Under the pieces are notes generated by a model. That model searched no databases and was not told the origin of the DNA. It saw only the letters and a list, made by a program, of their open reading frames with translations. Source: Luteibaculum oceani (lineage in GTDB: Bacteria > Bacteroidota > Bacteroidia > Flavobacteriales_D > Luteibaculaceae). From it: a stretch of 64,000 nt of DNA. Shown here piece by piece: positions 46,728 through 56,013 of this stretch. The stretch lies in the NCBI RefSeq assembly GCF_007995015.1, contig NZ_VORB01000006.1:62001-126000 (forward strand), in the 5' to 3' direction. Each line of letters starts with the position of its first letter. Within the stretch, counting starts at the first letter, position 1. Position numbers and translations under genes: made by a program.

Positions 46728-47783
46728 ATGAAAACAAGAGCACTTTTATTTTTCTGTCTTTCATTCATTTTTCTTGCCTGCGATGATGAAATCGATGTAT
46801 TCTCAGACGACCCCAACTTACCTGTGGTTTATGGGGTTTTAAACAGCAAGGATAGTGTGCACTACGTTAGAATAACTCGTACTTTCAGAGGAGAAGGAAA
46901 TAACCTAGAGTACGCCAAAATTCCTGATAGTAGTTATACGCAAATAACCAATGTAAAACTCGAAGCTCTTTCGGGGAGCTCGGTGAGAGCTACTTACACT
47001 GGGAATATGGTGGAGTTGGCTCCAAAAAAGGAAGGTGATTTTTTTACTGAGCCTAATTTTGCTTACGAGTTTCAAATCCCTGAGTTAGATAAATATTCAG
47101 AATACAGGCTGTCTTTCGATCATGCTGGAAACGAGGTTATGGCCCAAGCAACCATTCCATCTAAACCAAGTTTTGTTAACGTTGCAACTTTTTCGGTGGT
47201 TAATAATGACATAACCACTGGAAATCAACCCTTTTATGGCAACCTTATTTTCGATTATAATACAGCATCAAAGGGGAAACTATACCTGTTGAGTTTTGTA
47301 TTTAGGTATACCGAATTTTATCAGGATGGTTCCAGCGAGGAAAAAGAATTGGTAATGGACTTGAGTGAATTTCCTTCCCAAAATATATCCGGAGGCGATA
47401 AAATTAGATATCGTTTAAACGGTCTTAGTTTTTTAAGCCGATTGGCAGCATTGATAAAACCAGATCCAAACGTAAAGAGTCGTTTGGTTGGAAACGGAAC
47501 TGTAATTTTAACCTCTGTTGCAGAGGAGTTGTTTATATACCAACAAGCCACCAGTGGAACGGGAGGAGTAAGTCAGAGTAACCTGAACTACACCAACGTA
47601 TATATAGATAACGGAGAAACTGGATTGGGTATATTCGAAGGAGCTTCTACCATAGAGGCAACACGAGATTTCTCCAATTTTAGTGTTAAGGCCATTATTT
47701 TTAGCGAGCAAACAGCAGGATTGAAGTTCTGTACTGACAGACAGAGCATACTGTCTGACAATCCAAGTGCCGCTTGTGACTAA
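46728..47783 (+). CDS. DUF4249-like lipoprotein
   Basis: The ATG at 46728 (351 residues) gives a lipoprotein signal ending IFLACDDE. The PVVYGVLNSKDSVHYVRITRTF block after it is the hallmark of the DUF4249 group of Bacteroidota lipoproteins, which often travel with TonB-dependent receptors, though none lies here. The rest is beta-rich (YEFQIPELDKYSEYRLSF, ARLL-type strands). Its last codons contain a perfect 7-bp inverted repeat (CAGACAG / CTGTCTG, 47738-47757), and the first of three phased TGACAAT boxes overlaps its end. Confidence 0.82.
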   Translation: MKTRALLFFCLSFIFLACDDEIDVFSDDPNLPVVYGVLNSKDSVHYVRITRTFRGEGNNLEYAKIPDSSYTQITNVKLEALSGSSVRATYTGNMVELAPKKEGDFFTEPNFAYEFQIPELDKYSEYRLSFDHAGNEVMAQATIPSKPSFVNVATFSVVNNDITTGNQPFYGNLIFDYNTASKGKLYLLSFVFRYTEFYQDGSSEEKELVMDLSEFPSQNISGGDKIRYRLNGLSFLSRLAALIKPDPNVKSRLVGNGTVILTSVAEELFIYQQATSGTGGVSQSNLNYTNVYIDNGETGLGIFEGASTIEATRDFSNFSVKAIIFSEQTAGLKFCTDRQSILSDNPSAACD

Positions 47784-47844
47784 TCGTAAGCATTTTTGAC
47801 AATCTGTCAGACCGACTAATTTCAGGTCGGGATATTTTGACAAT
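47756..47844 (+). promoter_or_regulatory. Three TGACAAT boxes at exact 41-base spacing upstream of dnaK
   Basis: TGACAAT occurs at 47756, 47797 and 47838, each 41 bases apart. The second lies in a perfect inverted repeat TGACA-ATC-TGTCA (47797-47809), followed by a CCGAC/GTCGG hairpin (47812-47830). The last copy is 91 bases before the dnaK ATG. A regulatory role is inference. Confidence 0.5.
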
Positions 47845-47928
47845 TCTTCATTTTACACCTTTATGGCATAATGATTGACTAAGATTTCGCAGCATTAGTA
47901 ATCGCGAAAAAGAAATTATTCAATCGTT

Positions 47929-49851
47929 ATGAGCAAAGTAATAGGTATAGACTTAGGTACCACCAACTCCTGTGTAGCGGTAATGGAAGGGAACGAGCCT
48001 GTTGTAATTAGCAACAGTGAAGGGAAAAGAACCACTCCATCTATCGTTGCTTTTGTAGACGGTGGTGAAAGAAAAATTGGAGATCCGGCAAAGCGTCAGG
48101 CAATTACCAATCCAAATAAAACCATCTACTCTATCAAAAGATTTATGGGTAAATCCTTTGATGAGTGTAGTAAAGAGGTAGCAAGAGTGCCCTATTCTGT
48201 TGAAAAAGGAGATAACAATACTCCAAGAGTAAAAATCGACGACAGAATGTACACGCCTCAAGAAATCTCTGCAATGATTCTTCAAAAAATGAAGAAGACT
48301 GCTGAGGATTATCTTGGGCAAGAAGTAACTGAGGCTGTTATTACAGTACCAGCTTACTTTAACGATAGTGAGCGTCAGGCTACTAAGGAGGCAGGTGAAA
48401 TTGCTGGATTAAAAGTAAGACGTATCATTAACGAACCTACAGCTGCATCACTAGCTTATGGTTTAGATAAAAAGACAGAAGATGCTAAAATTGTAGTATT
48501 CGACTGTGGTGGTGGTACGCACGACGTTTCTATCCTTGAATTAGGAGACGGAGTATTCGAAGTAAAATCTACCGATGGTGATGTACACCTTGGTGGAGAC
48601 GATTTCGACCAAGTAATAATCGACTGGTTAGTAGAAGAATTTAAAAACGAAAATGGAGGATTGGATCTTTCAAAAGACCCAATGGCACTTCAGCGTTTGA
48701 AAGAGGCTGCTGAAAAAGCTAAAATTGAGCTTTCTAGCACCACTTCTACCGAAATCAACCTGCCATACATTATGCCGGTTGATGGTATCCCAAAACACTT
48801 AGTAAAATCGCTTTCAAGAGCTAAGTTCGAGCAATTAGCTGATGAGCTAATCAAAAGAACTATCGAGCCTTGTAGAACTGCACTTAAGAATGCAGATCTT
48901 AACGTTTCAGATATCGATGAGGTAATTTTAGTAGGAGGATCTACTCGTATTCCAGCGATCCAAGAAGCTGTAAAATCTTTCTTCGGAAAAGAGCCATCTA
49001 AAGGGGTTAACCCAGATGAGGTTGTTGCTTTAGGAGCTGCTATACAGGGTGGAGTATTAACTGGTGAGGTTAAGGATGTACTTCTTCTAGATGTTACTCC
49101 ACTTTCACTTGGTATCGAAACCATGGGAGGTGTAATGACCAAGCTTATCGAGGCAAACACAACCATCCCTACTAAAAAGTCGGAAACTTTCTCTACAGCA
49201 TCTGATAATCAACCTTCGGTTGAAATTCATGTGTTGCAAGGTGAGCGTCCAATGGCGAAAGATAACAGAACTATCGGTCGTTTCCACTTAGATGGAATTC
49301 CACCAGCGCCAAGAGGTGTACCTCAAATCGAAGTAACTTTTGATATCGACGCGAACGGTATTCTTCACGTAGGAGCCAAGGATAAAGCCACTGGTAAAGA
49401 GCAAAGCATCAGAATTGAGGCTTCTTCAGGATTGTCTCAAGATGAAATCGAGAAAATGAAGCGCGAAGCTGAGGCGAACGCTGAAACCGATAAGAAGGCT
49501 AAAGAAAATATCGAGAAGTTAAACCAAGCAGATAGCTTAATTTTCCAAACGGAGAAACAGCTTAAAGAGTTTGGAGATAAACTTCCAGAAGATAAGAAAA
49601 AGCCTATCGAGGATGCTTTAGCAGATCTTAAGAAAGCATACGAAAACAAAGAAGATATTGCTGGAATTGAAGCGGCTACTAACAAGCTGAATGAAGTATT
49701 CCAAGCGGCTTCTCAAGAAATGTATCAGGCGCAGCAACAAGCTCAAGGTGGCGCACAGCCTGGAGCAGACGCTGGAGCTGGAGCAAACGAAAATGCAGAC
49801 GAAGAGGTTTCTGATGTAGATTTCGAAGAAGTAAACGACGAGAAGAAGTAA
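47929..49851 (+). CDS. dnaK: Chaperone protein DnaK (Hsp70)
   Basis: The 640-residue ATP-dependent folding chaperone has the nucleotide domain with [18 protein letters not shown]-type [17 protein letters not shown] and [12 protein letters not shown], the interdomain linker [16 protein letters not shown], the peptide domain, and an acidic Gly/Ala-rich tail ([11 protein letters not shown]). No dnaJ or grpE lies downstream; the gene is alone and ends in a strong terminator. The upstream region holds phased TGACAAT boxes but no CIRCE-type inverted repeat. Confidence 0.98.
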   Translation: MSKVIGIDLGTTNSCVAVMEGNEPVVISNSEGKRTTPSIVAFVDGGERKIGDPAKRQAITNPNKTIYSIKRFMGKSFDECSKEVARVPYSVEKGDNNTPRVKIDDRMYTPQEISAMILQKMKKTAEDYLGQEVTEAVITVPAYFNDSERQATKEAGEIAGLKVRRIINEPTAASLAYGLDKKTEDAKIVVFDCGGGTHDVSILELGDGVFEVKSTDGDVHLGGDDFDQVIIDWLVEEFKNENGGLDLSKDPMALQRLKEAAEKAKIELSSTTSTEINLPYIMPVDGIPKHLVKSLSRAKFEQLADELIKRTIEPCRTALKNADLNVSDIDEVILVGGSTRIPAIQEAVKSFFGKEPSKGVNPDEVVALGAAIQGGVLTGEVKDVLLLDVTPLSLGIETMGGVMTKLIEANTTIPTKKSETFSTASDNQPSVEIHVLQGERPMAKDNRTIGRFHLDGIPPAPRGVPQIEVTFDIDANGILHVGAKDKATGKEQSIRIEASSGLSQDEIEKMKREAEANAETDKKAKENIEKLNQADSLIFQTEKQLKEFGDKLPEDKKKPIEDALADLKKAYENKEDIAGIEAATNKLNEVFQAASQEMYQAQQQAQGGAQPGADAGAGANENADEEVSDVDFEEVNDEKK

Positions 49852-49867
49852 TCTTCAATAACTCATA

Positions 49868-49904
49868 AAAAAGCCCGATTTGGTCCTTCCAAATCGGGCT
49901 TTTT
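49868..49904 (+). terminator. Terminator of dnaK
   Basis: A stem of about 15 bp (AAAAGCCCGATTTGG with its complement, 49868-49883 and 49889-49904) with a short TCCTT loop ends in a T-run. Confidence 0.93.
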
Positions 49905-49942
49905 ATTTTACTTAAACGGCTTGGAGCTGGTCTCCAACTTCG

Positions 49943-50533
49943 CTAGCCCATTAAAAATTTAATTCCCTCTTTAAGCATTTGTACTGCCATCATTACTAAT
50001 ATCATTCCCATTAATCGCTCTAAGGCAATCAATCCGCGCTTCTTCAAAATTTTTAAGAAGACCGGAGCCGTTAGTAATATGATGGAGGTCCCTATCCATG
50101 AAATACTTAGTGATAGGAACCAATCAAACATTTTCCCCGGGGCGTTTTGCGTCATAATAATTAACATGGCCAAAACCGATGGTCCTGCAATAAGCGGAAT
50201 GGCAATTGGAACCAAAAAGGGTTCACCATCTGGTGTGTAGCCCATAACTCCATCCTGTTTTGGGAATATCATTCTCAATCCAATAATCAAAAGAATAATT
50301 CCTCCCGATATTTTAACCGATTCCTGATCTAGCTGTAAGAAATCTAGTAGCGGTTTACCAGCAAATAGGAAGATATTAAGGATAACAAAGGCCATAAGTA
50401 GCTCGCGAATGATAATTTTTCGCTGCCGCTTAGGGTCTATTCCCTTTAAAACTGAAATTAATACGGGGATATTTCCTAAAGGATCCATCAAAAAGAAAAG
50501 TAAAACGGCTGACGACCAGATAGTTGCTTCCAT
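49943..50533 (-). CDS. MarC-family (UPF0056) integral membrane protein
   Basis: The 196-residue protein has six hydrophobic segments and the family motifs FFLMDPLGNIPVLISVL, GKPLLDFLQ, SGGIILLIIGLRMIF, PIAIPLIAGPSVLA and LERLMGMILVMMAVQML. E. coli MarC was first linked to antibiotic resistance, but that link has been doubted; transport of small molecules is possible. A -7 box lies 17 bases upstream. Confidence 0.93.
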   Translation of the reverse strand: MEATIWSSAVLLFFLMDPLGNIPVLISVLKGIDPKRQRKIIIRELLMAFVILNIFLFAGKPLLDFLQLDQESVKISGGIILLIIGLRMIFPKQDGVMGYTPDGEPFLVPIAIPLIAGPSVLAMLIIMTQNAPGKMFDWFLSLSISWIGTSIILLTAPVFLKILKKRGLIALERLMGMILVMMAVQMLKEGIKFLMG

Positions 50534-50550
50534 ATTGTTGAATTAGGCGG

Positions 50551-50558
50551 CAAAAGTA
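50551..50558 (-). promoter_or_regulatory. -7 box TACTTTTG of the marC-like gene
   Basis: An exact TAnnTTTG match on the minus strand, 17 bases before the start codon. Confidence 0.55.
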
Positions 50559-50678
50559 GCTATTCCAAATGGCTTCTTCGTTATTTCTCAACCACGTAAT
50601 TATTAGTGGAAAAAGTCGTTTTCATGTTTTATTTCTTTGGGAAAACTTCCAAGTTCATTTTATTATCTTACAACCCCT

Positions 50679-53288
50679 ATGTATCCTTCAGACCGATCTA
50701 ATTTAAAAATATGGCTCCTTGCAGCATTATTCGTAATGCTGGCTTCGCTCATTTTTACAGGATCCTATGTTTATCGCAGATACACCAATGTACTTGACCG
50801 GGTAAAAGACAAAATCCAACCTAATTTCTACTTACTTAAGCTTGAAGAGATAAACACAGGTCTTATTGAGGTGGAATCGATGCTTCAAAATTTCTACCTG
50901 TCGGGGGAAGAAGAATTTGTTGAAAGCTACTACCGGGAGCAAAATAATCTGCGTTACGATTTAAACGAGATCCTCAATAAACCTTCTTCAGATTCACTTC
51001 TTAATTTCTATTTGTATCGGCTGGATGAAGACGTAAGAAAACTAATGGATATCTACGAAAAAAGGTATCTGTCGCCAGAAGATGACAGGGTGGAAACGGC
51101 TCTTAATAGCTTAAAATCTAAGTTGGAACAGCAAGCAAGCAATTTAGAAACCATAAAAGCTAAAGTTACTGTAGAGCAAGAACAAGGAAATAGCGATGCC
51201 ACCCCAGATTTGGAAACTTCTGTGGATACGGCTATGACGCCAAAGGAAAAAGCGGTTGAGGAAAAAAGAGAAAGGCGAGGATTTATTAACTGGCTATTAG
51301 GGAAAGAAGATGAATCCACAGCAGAAGTTGATACCGAGGTAAAACCAGAGAAAAAGGAAAGCAAGCAGGAACAATTAAGCTCAAAGGAGAATACTTCGGA
51401 GCCTAAGCCTCAGGCTAATACTCGCTCACAGGAAATGTTAGATTCTATTAAGTCTCAAATTGCTTCCATTGGCAGGGCAGAGGAGTTGAGATTTAGCAAA
51501 GTAAAAGAGCAGTTTTTATTTCTTCATGAACAGGAAAAAAGGCTAAAAGCGAATATCCTACGGATAAGAAATAAGATTGAGGAAATAGAAAAAACAGCCA
51601 TTTCGAACGAAACTGCCTTTGCTGAGGCGGAGATTGAAAGCACCAACAAGTGGATCGGTGTTATTCTTCTGTTTCTAATTCTCCTAATCAGCTTAACTGC
51701 CTACGTAGTAATTAAAAATATAGAGCGAAATAAAGCTTATTTGCTAGCTCTTAGAAGTGCCAAAGCAGAAGCCGAAGAATTAGCGAAAACCAAATCTCGC
51801 TTCTTGGCCAACATGAGTCATGAATTGCGTACACCCTTAAATGCCATTTTAGGTTTTACCGACCAAATTATGGAGCGTAGTAGTGCGGGGAGTAAGGATA
51901 CTGAGCAACTCGGCATTGTTAAAAATGCCGCTGGTCACCTGTTGGATGTGGTGAATGAAGTTTTGGATTATACCAAGTTAAGTTCTAATACCATAAGAAT
52001 TAAGCACAGTACCTTTTCGTTGCATCAAGAATTGGAGCGCATTCACTTAATGGTTTCTTCGCTGGCAAATGAGGCCGGACTAGAGTCGACCTTAATTATC
52101 CAACCAAACACACCAGACCTGGTAAAGGCTGATTTGTTTAGAATTAGACAGTGTCTTTTAAACTTATTGGGAAATGCAATAAAATTCACAGATGAAGGCT
52201 CGGTAACCCTAAAGGTTGGACTGAAGGAAGAAATCGATCAGCACTACGTACTGTCTTTTGCGGTAATAGATACGGGAATAGGAATCTCTAAAGAGGAGCA
52301 GGGGAAAATATTTAACGAATTTGAGCAAGTTACCACCACCGGGAAGTCGGTTAAGGGAACCGGTTTAGGCTTGGCTATTACCAAAAGATTGGTGGAGTTG
52401 ATGGAGGGTAAAATTAAGCTGGAAAGTCAGGTGGGGTGGGGTACCACCATTACCATGACATTAAAGGCTTTAAAACCCGAAGATCAAAATATTTCAGCCC
52501 CTCCCAAGAAAGTTTTTGTAGAAGGTAAAAATTTAAGGGTGCTCATAGCCGATGATGAGGAGTACAACATTAAATTATTAAGCGCCATTCTGGATAAGCA
52601 CAACATCGTTCATGAGTCGGCAACAAATGGTAGTGAAACCATAGCATTGGCGGCACAGAGTAAGTTCGATGCACTGGTTATAGATCAGCGGATGCCTGGC
52701 AAAACTGGACTGGAAGTTTTAAAAGAACTGAAGGCAGATTACGACCATTACCGGCATGTTCCAGCAGTGTTATTGTCTGCGGCTGAAATTGATGATGACA
52801 CAGGATTTGTGGATGGAGACCCTAATGTTTTTGTGGTTAAAAAACCATTTAAGGAAACAGAATTACTTGGATTTTTGGGATTCTCAGCCATTAAGTCGGA
52901 GGTTACCACAACCGAGCAGGAAGGTATAAATATAGAGGGGTTATACCGTGCTTCTGGAGGAGACCATACCTTTGTTATAAATATGTTGGAAGAGTTTAAA
53001 AAAAATGCCGAAAATTCGCTCCAACAAATGCTGCAAGGGTTTGAAAGCGAGGATTATAATAGAGTGGCAGAGGTGGCTCATAGATTTAAACCTAGTTGTA
53101 AGCACCTTGGTTTGGATGCTTTGTATGAAATTCTAGATGGTTTGGAAACCGAAGGGTTTACGGCTGGATGTGAGAAAAAAGTAATCTCAGCTAAATTGGC
53201 CGCAGCAAAAATTGCCATTGCGAGGGGGATAGATCTTATTGATATTGAATTAGATAAAGAAACTGAAAAGAATGAGCAGGAAGATTAA
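50679..53288 (+). CDS. Hybrid sensor histidine kinase (HisKA-HATPase-REC-HPt)
   Basis: The ATG at 50679 (869 residues) opens just before the first membrane segment (about 10-30). A periplasmic region of about 290 residues is largely coiled coil, Glu/Lys-rich and low complexity in its middle. A second segment (about 324-345) leads to HisKA with NMSHELRTPLNAILGF (His about 380), HATPase (NAIKFTDEG, DTGIGIS, GTGLGLAI), REC (phospho-Asp about 668 in VIDQRMPG, Lys in VVKKPF) and HPt (His about 800 in VAHRFKPSC). It overlaps the response regulator by 17 bases. The signal is unknown. Confidence 0.95.
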   Translation: MYPSDRSNLKIWLLAALFVMLASLIFTGSYVYRRYTNVLDRVKDKIQPNFYLLKLEEINTGLIEVESMLQNFYLSGEEEFVESYYREQNNLRYDLNEILNKPSSDSLLNFYLYRLDEDVRKLMDIYEKRYLSPEDDRVETALNSLKSKLEQQASNLETIKAKVTVEQEQGNSDATPDLETSVDTAMTPKEKAVEEKRERRGFINWLLGKEDESTAEVDTEVKPEKKESKQEQLSSKENTSEPKPQANTRSQEMLDSIKSQIASIGRAEELRFSKVKEQFLFLHEQEKRLKANILRIRNKIEEIEKTAISNETAFAEAEIESTNKWIGVILLFLILLISLTAYVVIKNIERNKAYLLALRSAKAEAEELAKTKSRFLANMSHELRTPLNAILGFTDQIMERSSAGSKDTEQLGIVKNAAGHLLDVVNEVLDYTKLSSNTIRIKHSTFSLHQELERIHLMVSSLANEAGLESTLIIQPNTPDLVKADLFRIRQCLLNLLGNAIKFTDEGSVTLKVGLKEEIDQHYVLSFAVIDTGIGISKEEQGKIFNEFEQVTTTGKSVKGTGLGLAITKRLVELMEGKIKLESQVGWGTTITMTLKALKPEDQNISAPPKKVFVEGKNLRVLIADDEEYNIKLLSAILDKHNIVHESATNGSETIALAAQSKFDALVIDQRMPGKTGLEVLKELKADYDHYRHVPAVLLSAAEIDDDTGFVDGDPNVFVVKKPFKETELLGFLGFSAIKSEVTTTEQEGINIEGLYRASGGDHTFVINMLEEFKKNAENSLQQMLQGFESEDYNRVAEVAHRFKPSCKHLGLDALYEILDGLETEGFTAGCEKKVISAKLAAAKIAIARGIDLIDIELDKETEKNEQED

Positions 53289-54624
53289 AGTGTTTGTAGT
53301 TGAGGATGATGATTGGTTTGGAAGGCTGATTAATCACAGCATTTCTTTAAATCCCAATTGCGAAGCACATCGCTTTGGAAGTGCTCAGGAATTATATAGT
53401 CAGCTAAAGGAAGAAACACCAGATATTATTACCCTAGATTATCGTTTGCCCGACGCAAAAGGTGCCGAGGTGCTGGAAAAGGTTAAGGGGCAGTATCCAG
53501 AAACGGAAGTAATAATAATTTCTGAACAGCAGGATATAGCAACTGCTATGGAATTACTCCACAATGGCGCCTACGACTATATTGTTAAGGACGATAACCT
53601 TAAAGATCGTCTGCTTTTGAATTTAAATCGGCTTGAAAAGCAGTTAAGCCTGCAAAACAGGATAAAGGATTTGGAGCAGGAACTCTCCACTAAAAAGGAG
53701 CATAATTTTGTGGGTGAAAGCGATGCCTTAAAACCTATTAAAAAACTGGTGGAAAAGGCTGCTCAAAGTAATATTACGGTAACAATTTCTGGAGAAACTG
53801 GAACGGGTAAAGAAGTTATAGCACAATATATCCACCAACATTCTAAGGTTGCAGATAAACCGATGATAGCTGTAAACATGGCCGCAATTCCAGAGAATCT
53901 ATTGGAAAGTGAGTTGTTTGGTTATGAAAAGGGGGCCTTTACCGGAGCAGATAAAGCCAAACCGGGAAAATTTGAGGAGGCAAATGGTGGTACCTTATTT
54001 TTGGATGAGGTTGCCGAGCTTCCGCTGCACCTTCAGTCTAAACTTCTAAGAGTTTTACAAGAAAGGAAACTAACTAGATTGGGATCAAATAAGGAGATAT
54101 CCTTCGATTGTCGAATTATTACCGCCACTCACAAGGATTTGCAAAAGGAGGTACAGGAAAAAAGATTTAGGGAAGATCTATTTTTCAGATTATTCGGGAT
54201 TCAAATCAATTTACCGCCACTTAGGGATCGCGGTGAGGACATTATCCTACTCAGCGAGTTTTTTGTTTTAAAGGCGTCTAAGCAAAACGGCCTACCTGCA
54301 AAACCACTTGCTAGGGAGGCAAAGAAAAAATTAAAGTCCTACCAATGGCCAGGAAATATTAGAGAATTAAAGGCGGTAATGGAATTGGCATTGGTTTTAA
54401 GTAATGGGGAGGAAATTGAGGCAGAAGATATAAGCCTTCAGAATGCCGATTTACTGCAAACCCAATTGCAAAAAGAAAAATCGATGCGCCAATACGAAAT
54501 TGAGATTGTGCAGCATTACATGAAAAAATACGACGACAATACCAAAAAGGTAGCCGAGGTGTTGAGTATTGGCCAAACAACGGTTTATCGCCTGCTAAAA
54601 GAAGCAGAAGAAAAGGTGGCTTAA
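53272..54624 (+). CDS. NtrC-family sigma54-dependent response regulator
   Basis: The 450-residue product has REC (acidic pair EDDD, phospho-Asp about residue 56 in TLDYRLPDA, Lys in YIVKDD), an AAA+ sigma54-activator domain (Walker A GETGTGKE, sigma54-contact GAFTGA, Walker B GGTLFLDEV) and a C-terminal Fis-type HTH (VAEVLSIGQTTVYRLLKEA). It overlaps the hybrid kinase gene, which would phosphorylate it through the HPt domain, and requires RpoN at its target promoters. The downstream OmpA/Cbp1-type genes are candidate targets. Confidence 0.95.
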   Translation: MSRKIKVFVVEDDDWFGRLINHSISLNPNCEAHRFGSAQELYSQLKEETPDIITLDYRLPDAKGAEVLEKVKGQYPETEVIIISEQQDIATAMELLHNGAYDYIVKDDNLKDRLLLNLNRLEKQLSLQNRIKDLEQELSTKKEHNFVGESDALKPIKKLVEKAAQSNITVTISGETGTGKEVIAQYIHQHSKVADKPMIAVNMAAIPENLLESELFGYEKGAFTGADKAKPGKFEEANGGTLFLDEVAELPLHLQSKLLRVLQERKLTRLGSNKEISFDCRIITATHKDLQKEVQEKRFREDLFFRLFGIQINLPPLRDRGEDIILLSEFFVLKASKQNGLPAKPLAREAKKKLKSYQWPGNIRELKAVMELALVLSNGEEIEAEDISLQNADLLQTQLQKEKSMRQYEIEIVQHYMKKYDDNTKKVAEVLSIGQTTVYRLLKEAEEKVA

Positions 54625-54674
54625 GCTTTTTTAAATTCGATTCTTGGCAATCTTTTGATTCCATTTTATAGATT

Positions 54675-54706
54675 AACGACCCGCTTCTTGGGTCGTTTTT
54701 TTTTTA
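54675..54706 (+). terminator. Terminator of the kinase-regulator operon
   Basis: A perfect 8-bp stem AACGACCC / GGGTCGTT (54675-54682 with 54690-54697) is followed by nine or more T's, about 50 bases after the regulator stop. Confidence 0.93.
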
Positions 54707-54720
54707 CTTATGGGCAGTGG

Positions 54721-54830
54721 CATCCGGGTTCTCGCCTCAGCTACCATTTACAATCTACCAGCTACGACCTACTAGCTGCCAGATACTACCAGCTATTAAA
54801 TACTTCGAGATTTCCCCATCCAGCTTTTGG
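54721..54830. repeat. Degenerate CTACCAGCTA-type short repeats
   Basis: CTACCAGCTA occurs at 54755-54764 and 54786-54795, with variants CTACCATTTA (about 54741) and CTACTAGCTG (54769-54778). The rest of the 300-base spacer before the next gene has no open frame. Confidence 0.6.
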
Positions 54831-54960
54831 CTTTAAGCTTCTTGCCCTGAACTCATCCCAATTTTCAAAATGAAAAAGCTTTTCAAAACGGAAAGGAAAT
54901 ATCTTTTTCTTAGTTTTTATAAGTAACTGTTATTCAGTGATTTAAGTTGGGTAGTGTGGT

Positions 54961-54976
54961 TTGGCACGAGATTGTA
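54961..54976 (+). promoter_or_regulatory. Possible sigma54 (-24/-12) promoter, imperfect
   Basis: TTGGCACG at 54961-54968 matches the -24 element exactly. The -12 part is TTGTA at 54972-54976: GG and GT are separated by 9 rather than 10 bases and the C of GC is T. It lies 27 bases before the ATG at 55003, after a sigma54-type regulator gene. Confidence 0.35.
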
Positions 54977-55002
54977 TATATCACATACCAAACAGAAAAA
55001 TC

Positions 55003-55161
55003 ATGAAAACCGGATTCCAAAAACTTAAAGATGCCATCTCCAAACGATTTCCAAATTCTTTAATGAGGAGAGAGTTAGAGATAGAAGAAGGTCAGATGTT
55101 GTTTACCAACTTCGAGGCGTCGATTAAGCATATGGTAAGGTTTTATGATCGGATGTCGTAA
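55003..55161 (+). CDS. Small 52-residue basic protein, unknown
   Basis: The ATG at 55003 gives a 52-residue cytoplasmic protein with a basic helix (KTGFQKLKDAISKRF), then MRRELEIEEGQMLF and a C-terminal MVRFYDRMS. The longer frame begins with TTG within the promoter-like element and is not used. It has no membrane segment and no family I know. It is the first gene after the candidate sigma54 promoter and lies 36 bases before the OmpA lipoprotein, so co-expression is likely. Both ends read as a real helix pair, but the size leaves doubt. Confidence 0.65.
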   Translation: MKTGFQKLKDAISKRFPNSLMRRELEIEEGQMLFTNFEASIKHMVRFYDRMS

Positions 55162-55197
55162 CCCAAAAAAGCAAACAAAAACCTAAAAACAATAACC

Positions 55198-55983
55198 ATG
55201 ATTACGCAAAAAAATATCATCAAACTAGCAGCGGTGGCACTAATAGCTCCCATGGCTATTGGATGCGTAAGTCGAAGAAACTACGACAACCTGGAGGCAG
55301 AATATCTAAAGGTAAGAGATACAAACCAGGAGTTAAGATCAGAACTAGAAACTACTGAACAGCAGCTAACAGCCGTATCCAAGCAGCAACAGAAAATAGA
55401 AGAAGTTGCTATTGAAAAGCAGCAGGAGTTGTTGGATAGAGAGGCCAGACTAGAGCAAATGGAAGCCCTGGTAAGAGAACAAAAGCAAGCCGTTGCAGCA
55501 TTGCATCAAGAAGTTTGTTCTGCACTAAAATGCTTTACTCCCGATGAGTTAAAAATCGATGTTAGAAACGGGAAGCTTTATGTCTCACTTAGCGAGCAAT
55601 TGCTTTTCCCATCTGGATCGGCTAGCGTAAACAACAGGGGAGAGGAAGCTGTAACCATGTTGGCTGCAGTATTGAAAAACAGTGATTTGGAAATTATGGT
55701 AGAAGGTCATACCGACGATGTGCCAATTAAAACTGCCCGTTTCCAGGATAACTGGGCCTTAAGTGTAGCTAGAGCAAATGCAGTAACCCGACTATTTGTA
55801 GAAGAGGGTGTAGACCCACAGCGAGTTATTTCTTGCGGAAGGGGAGAATATATGCCTATCGCATCGAACGAAACCGCAGAGGGTAGACAAGCTAATAGAA
55901 GAACTGAGATAGTATTAGCACCAAGGTTGGATAGACTTTGGAAGCTTACAGAACAAGATCAATTAAACGCCCAACTTAAGTAG
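55198..55983 (+). CDS. OmpA-family lipoprotein
   Basis: The 261-residue product has a lipoprotein signal ending AIGC (Cys 23), a coiled coil (about 28-108, Glu/Gln-rich) and a C-terminal OmpA/MotB peptidoglycan-binding domain (about 130-240). The domain shows VEGHTDDVP, NWALSVARANAVTRLF and RQANRRTEI. Anchored in the outer membrane, it would hold peptidoglycan through diaminopimelate (Asp of HTDD and Arg of RANA). It lies between the small protein and the Cbp1-like gene. Confidence 0.93.
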   Translation: MITQKNIIKLAAVALIAPMAIGCVSRRNYDNLEAEYLKVRDTNQELRSELETTEQQLTAVSKQQQKIEEVAIEKQQELLDREARLEQMEALVREQKQAVAALHQEVCSALKCFTPDELKIDVRNGKLYVSLSEQLLFPSGSASVNNRGEEAVTMLAAVLKNSDLEIMVEGHTDDVPIKTARFQDNWALSVARANAVTRLFVEEGVDPQRVISCGRGEYMPIASNETAEGRQANRRTEIVLAPRLDRLWKLTEQDQLNAQLK

Positions 55984-56013
55984 TAGAATTTAAAACCATC
56001 AAAAACAAAAACC

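Noticed and set aside
47784-47928. CIRCE element before dnaK
   Set aside because: No TTAGCACTC-N9-GAGTGCTAA-like inverted repeat is present.
48505-48540. DnaK motif [10 protein letters not shown] in place of the usual DLGGGTFDVS
   Set aside because: The His variant is, as far as I recall, common in Bacteroidota DnaK, and the Gly residues that hold ATP are present. Not treated as unusual.
48690-49166. A 158-codon minus-strand frame inside dnaK
   Set aside because: It is a shadow of DnaK, without start context or recognisable domain.
54721-54830. CRISPR-like array of CTACCAGCTA units
   Set aside because: Units are only ten bases, irregular in spacing, and no cas gene is near. They are simple degenerate repeats.
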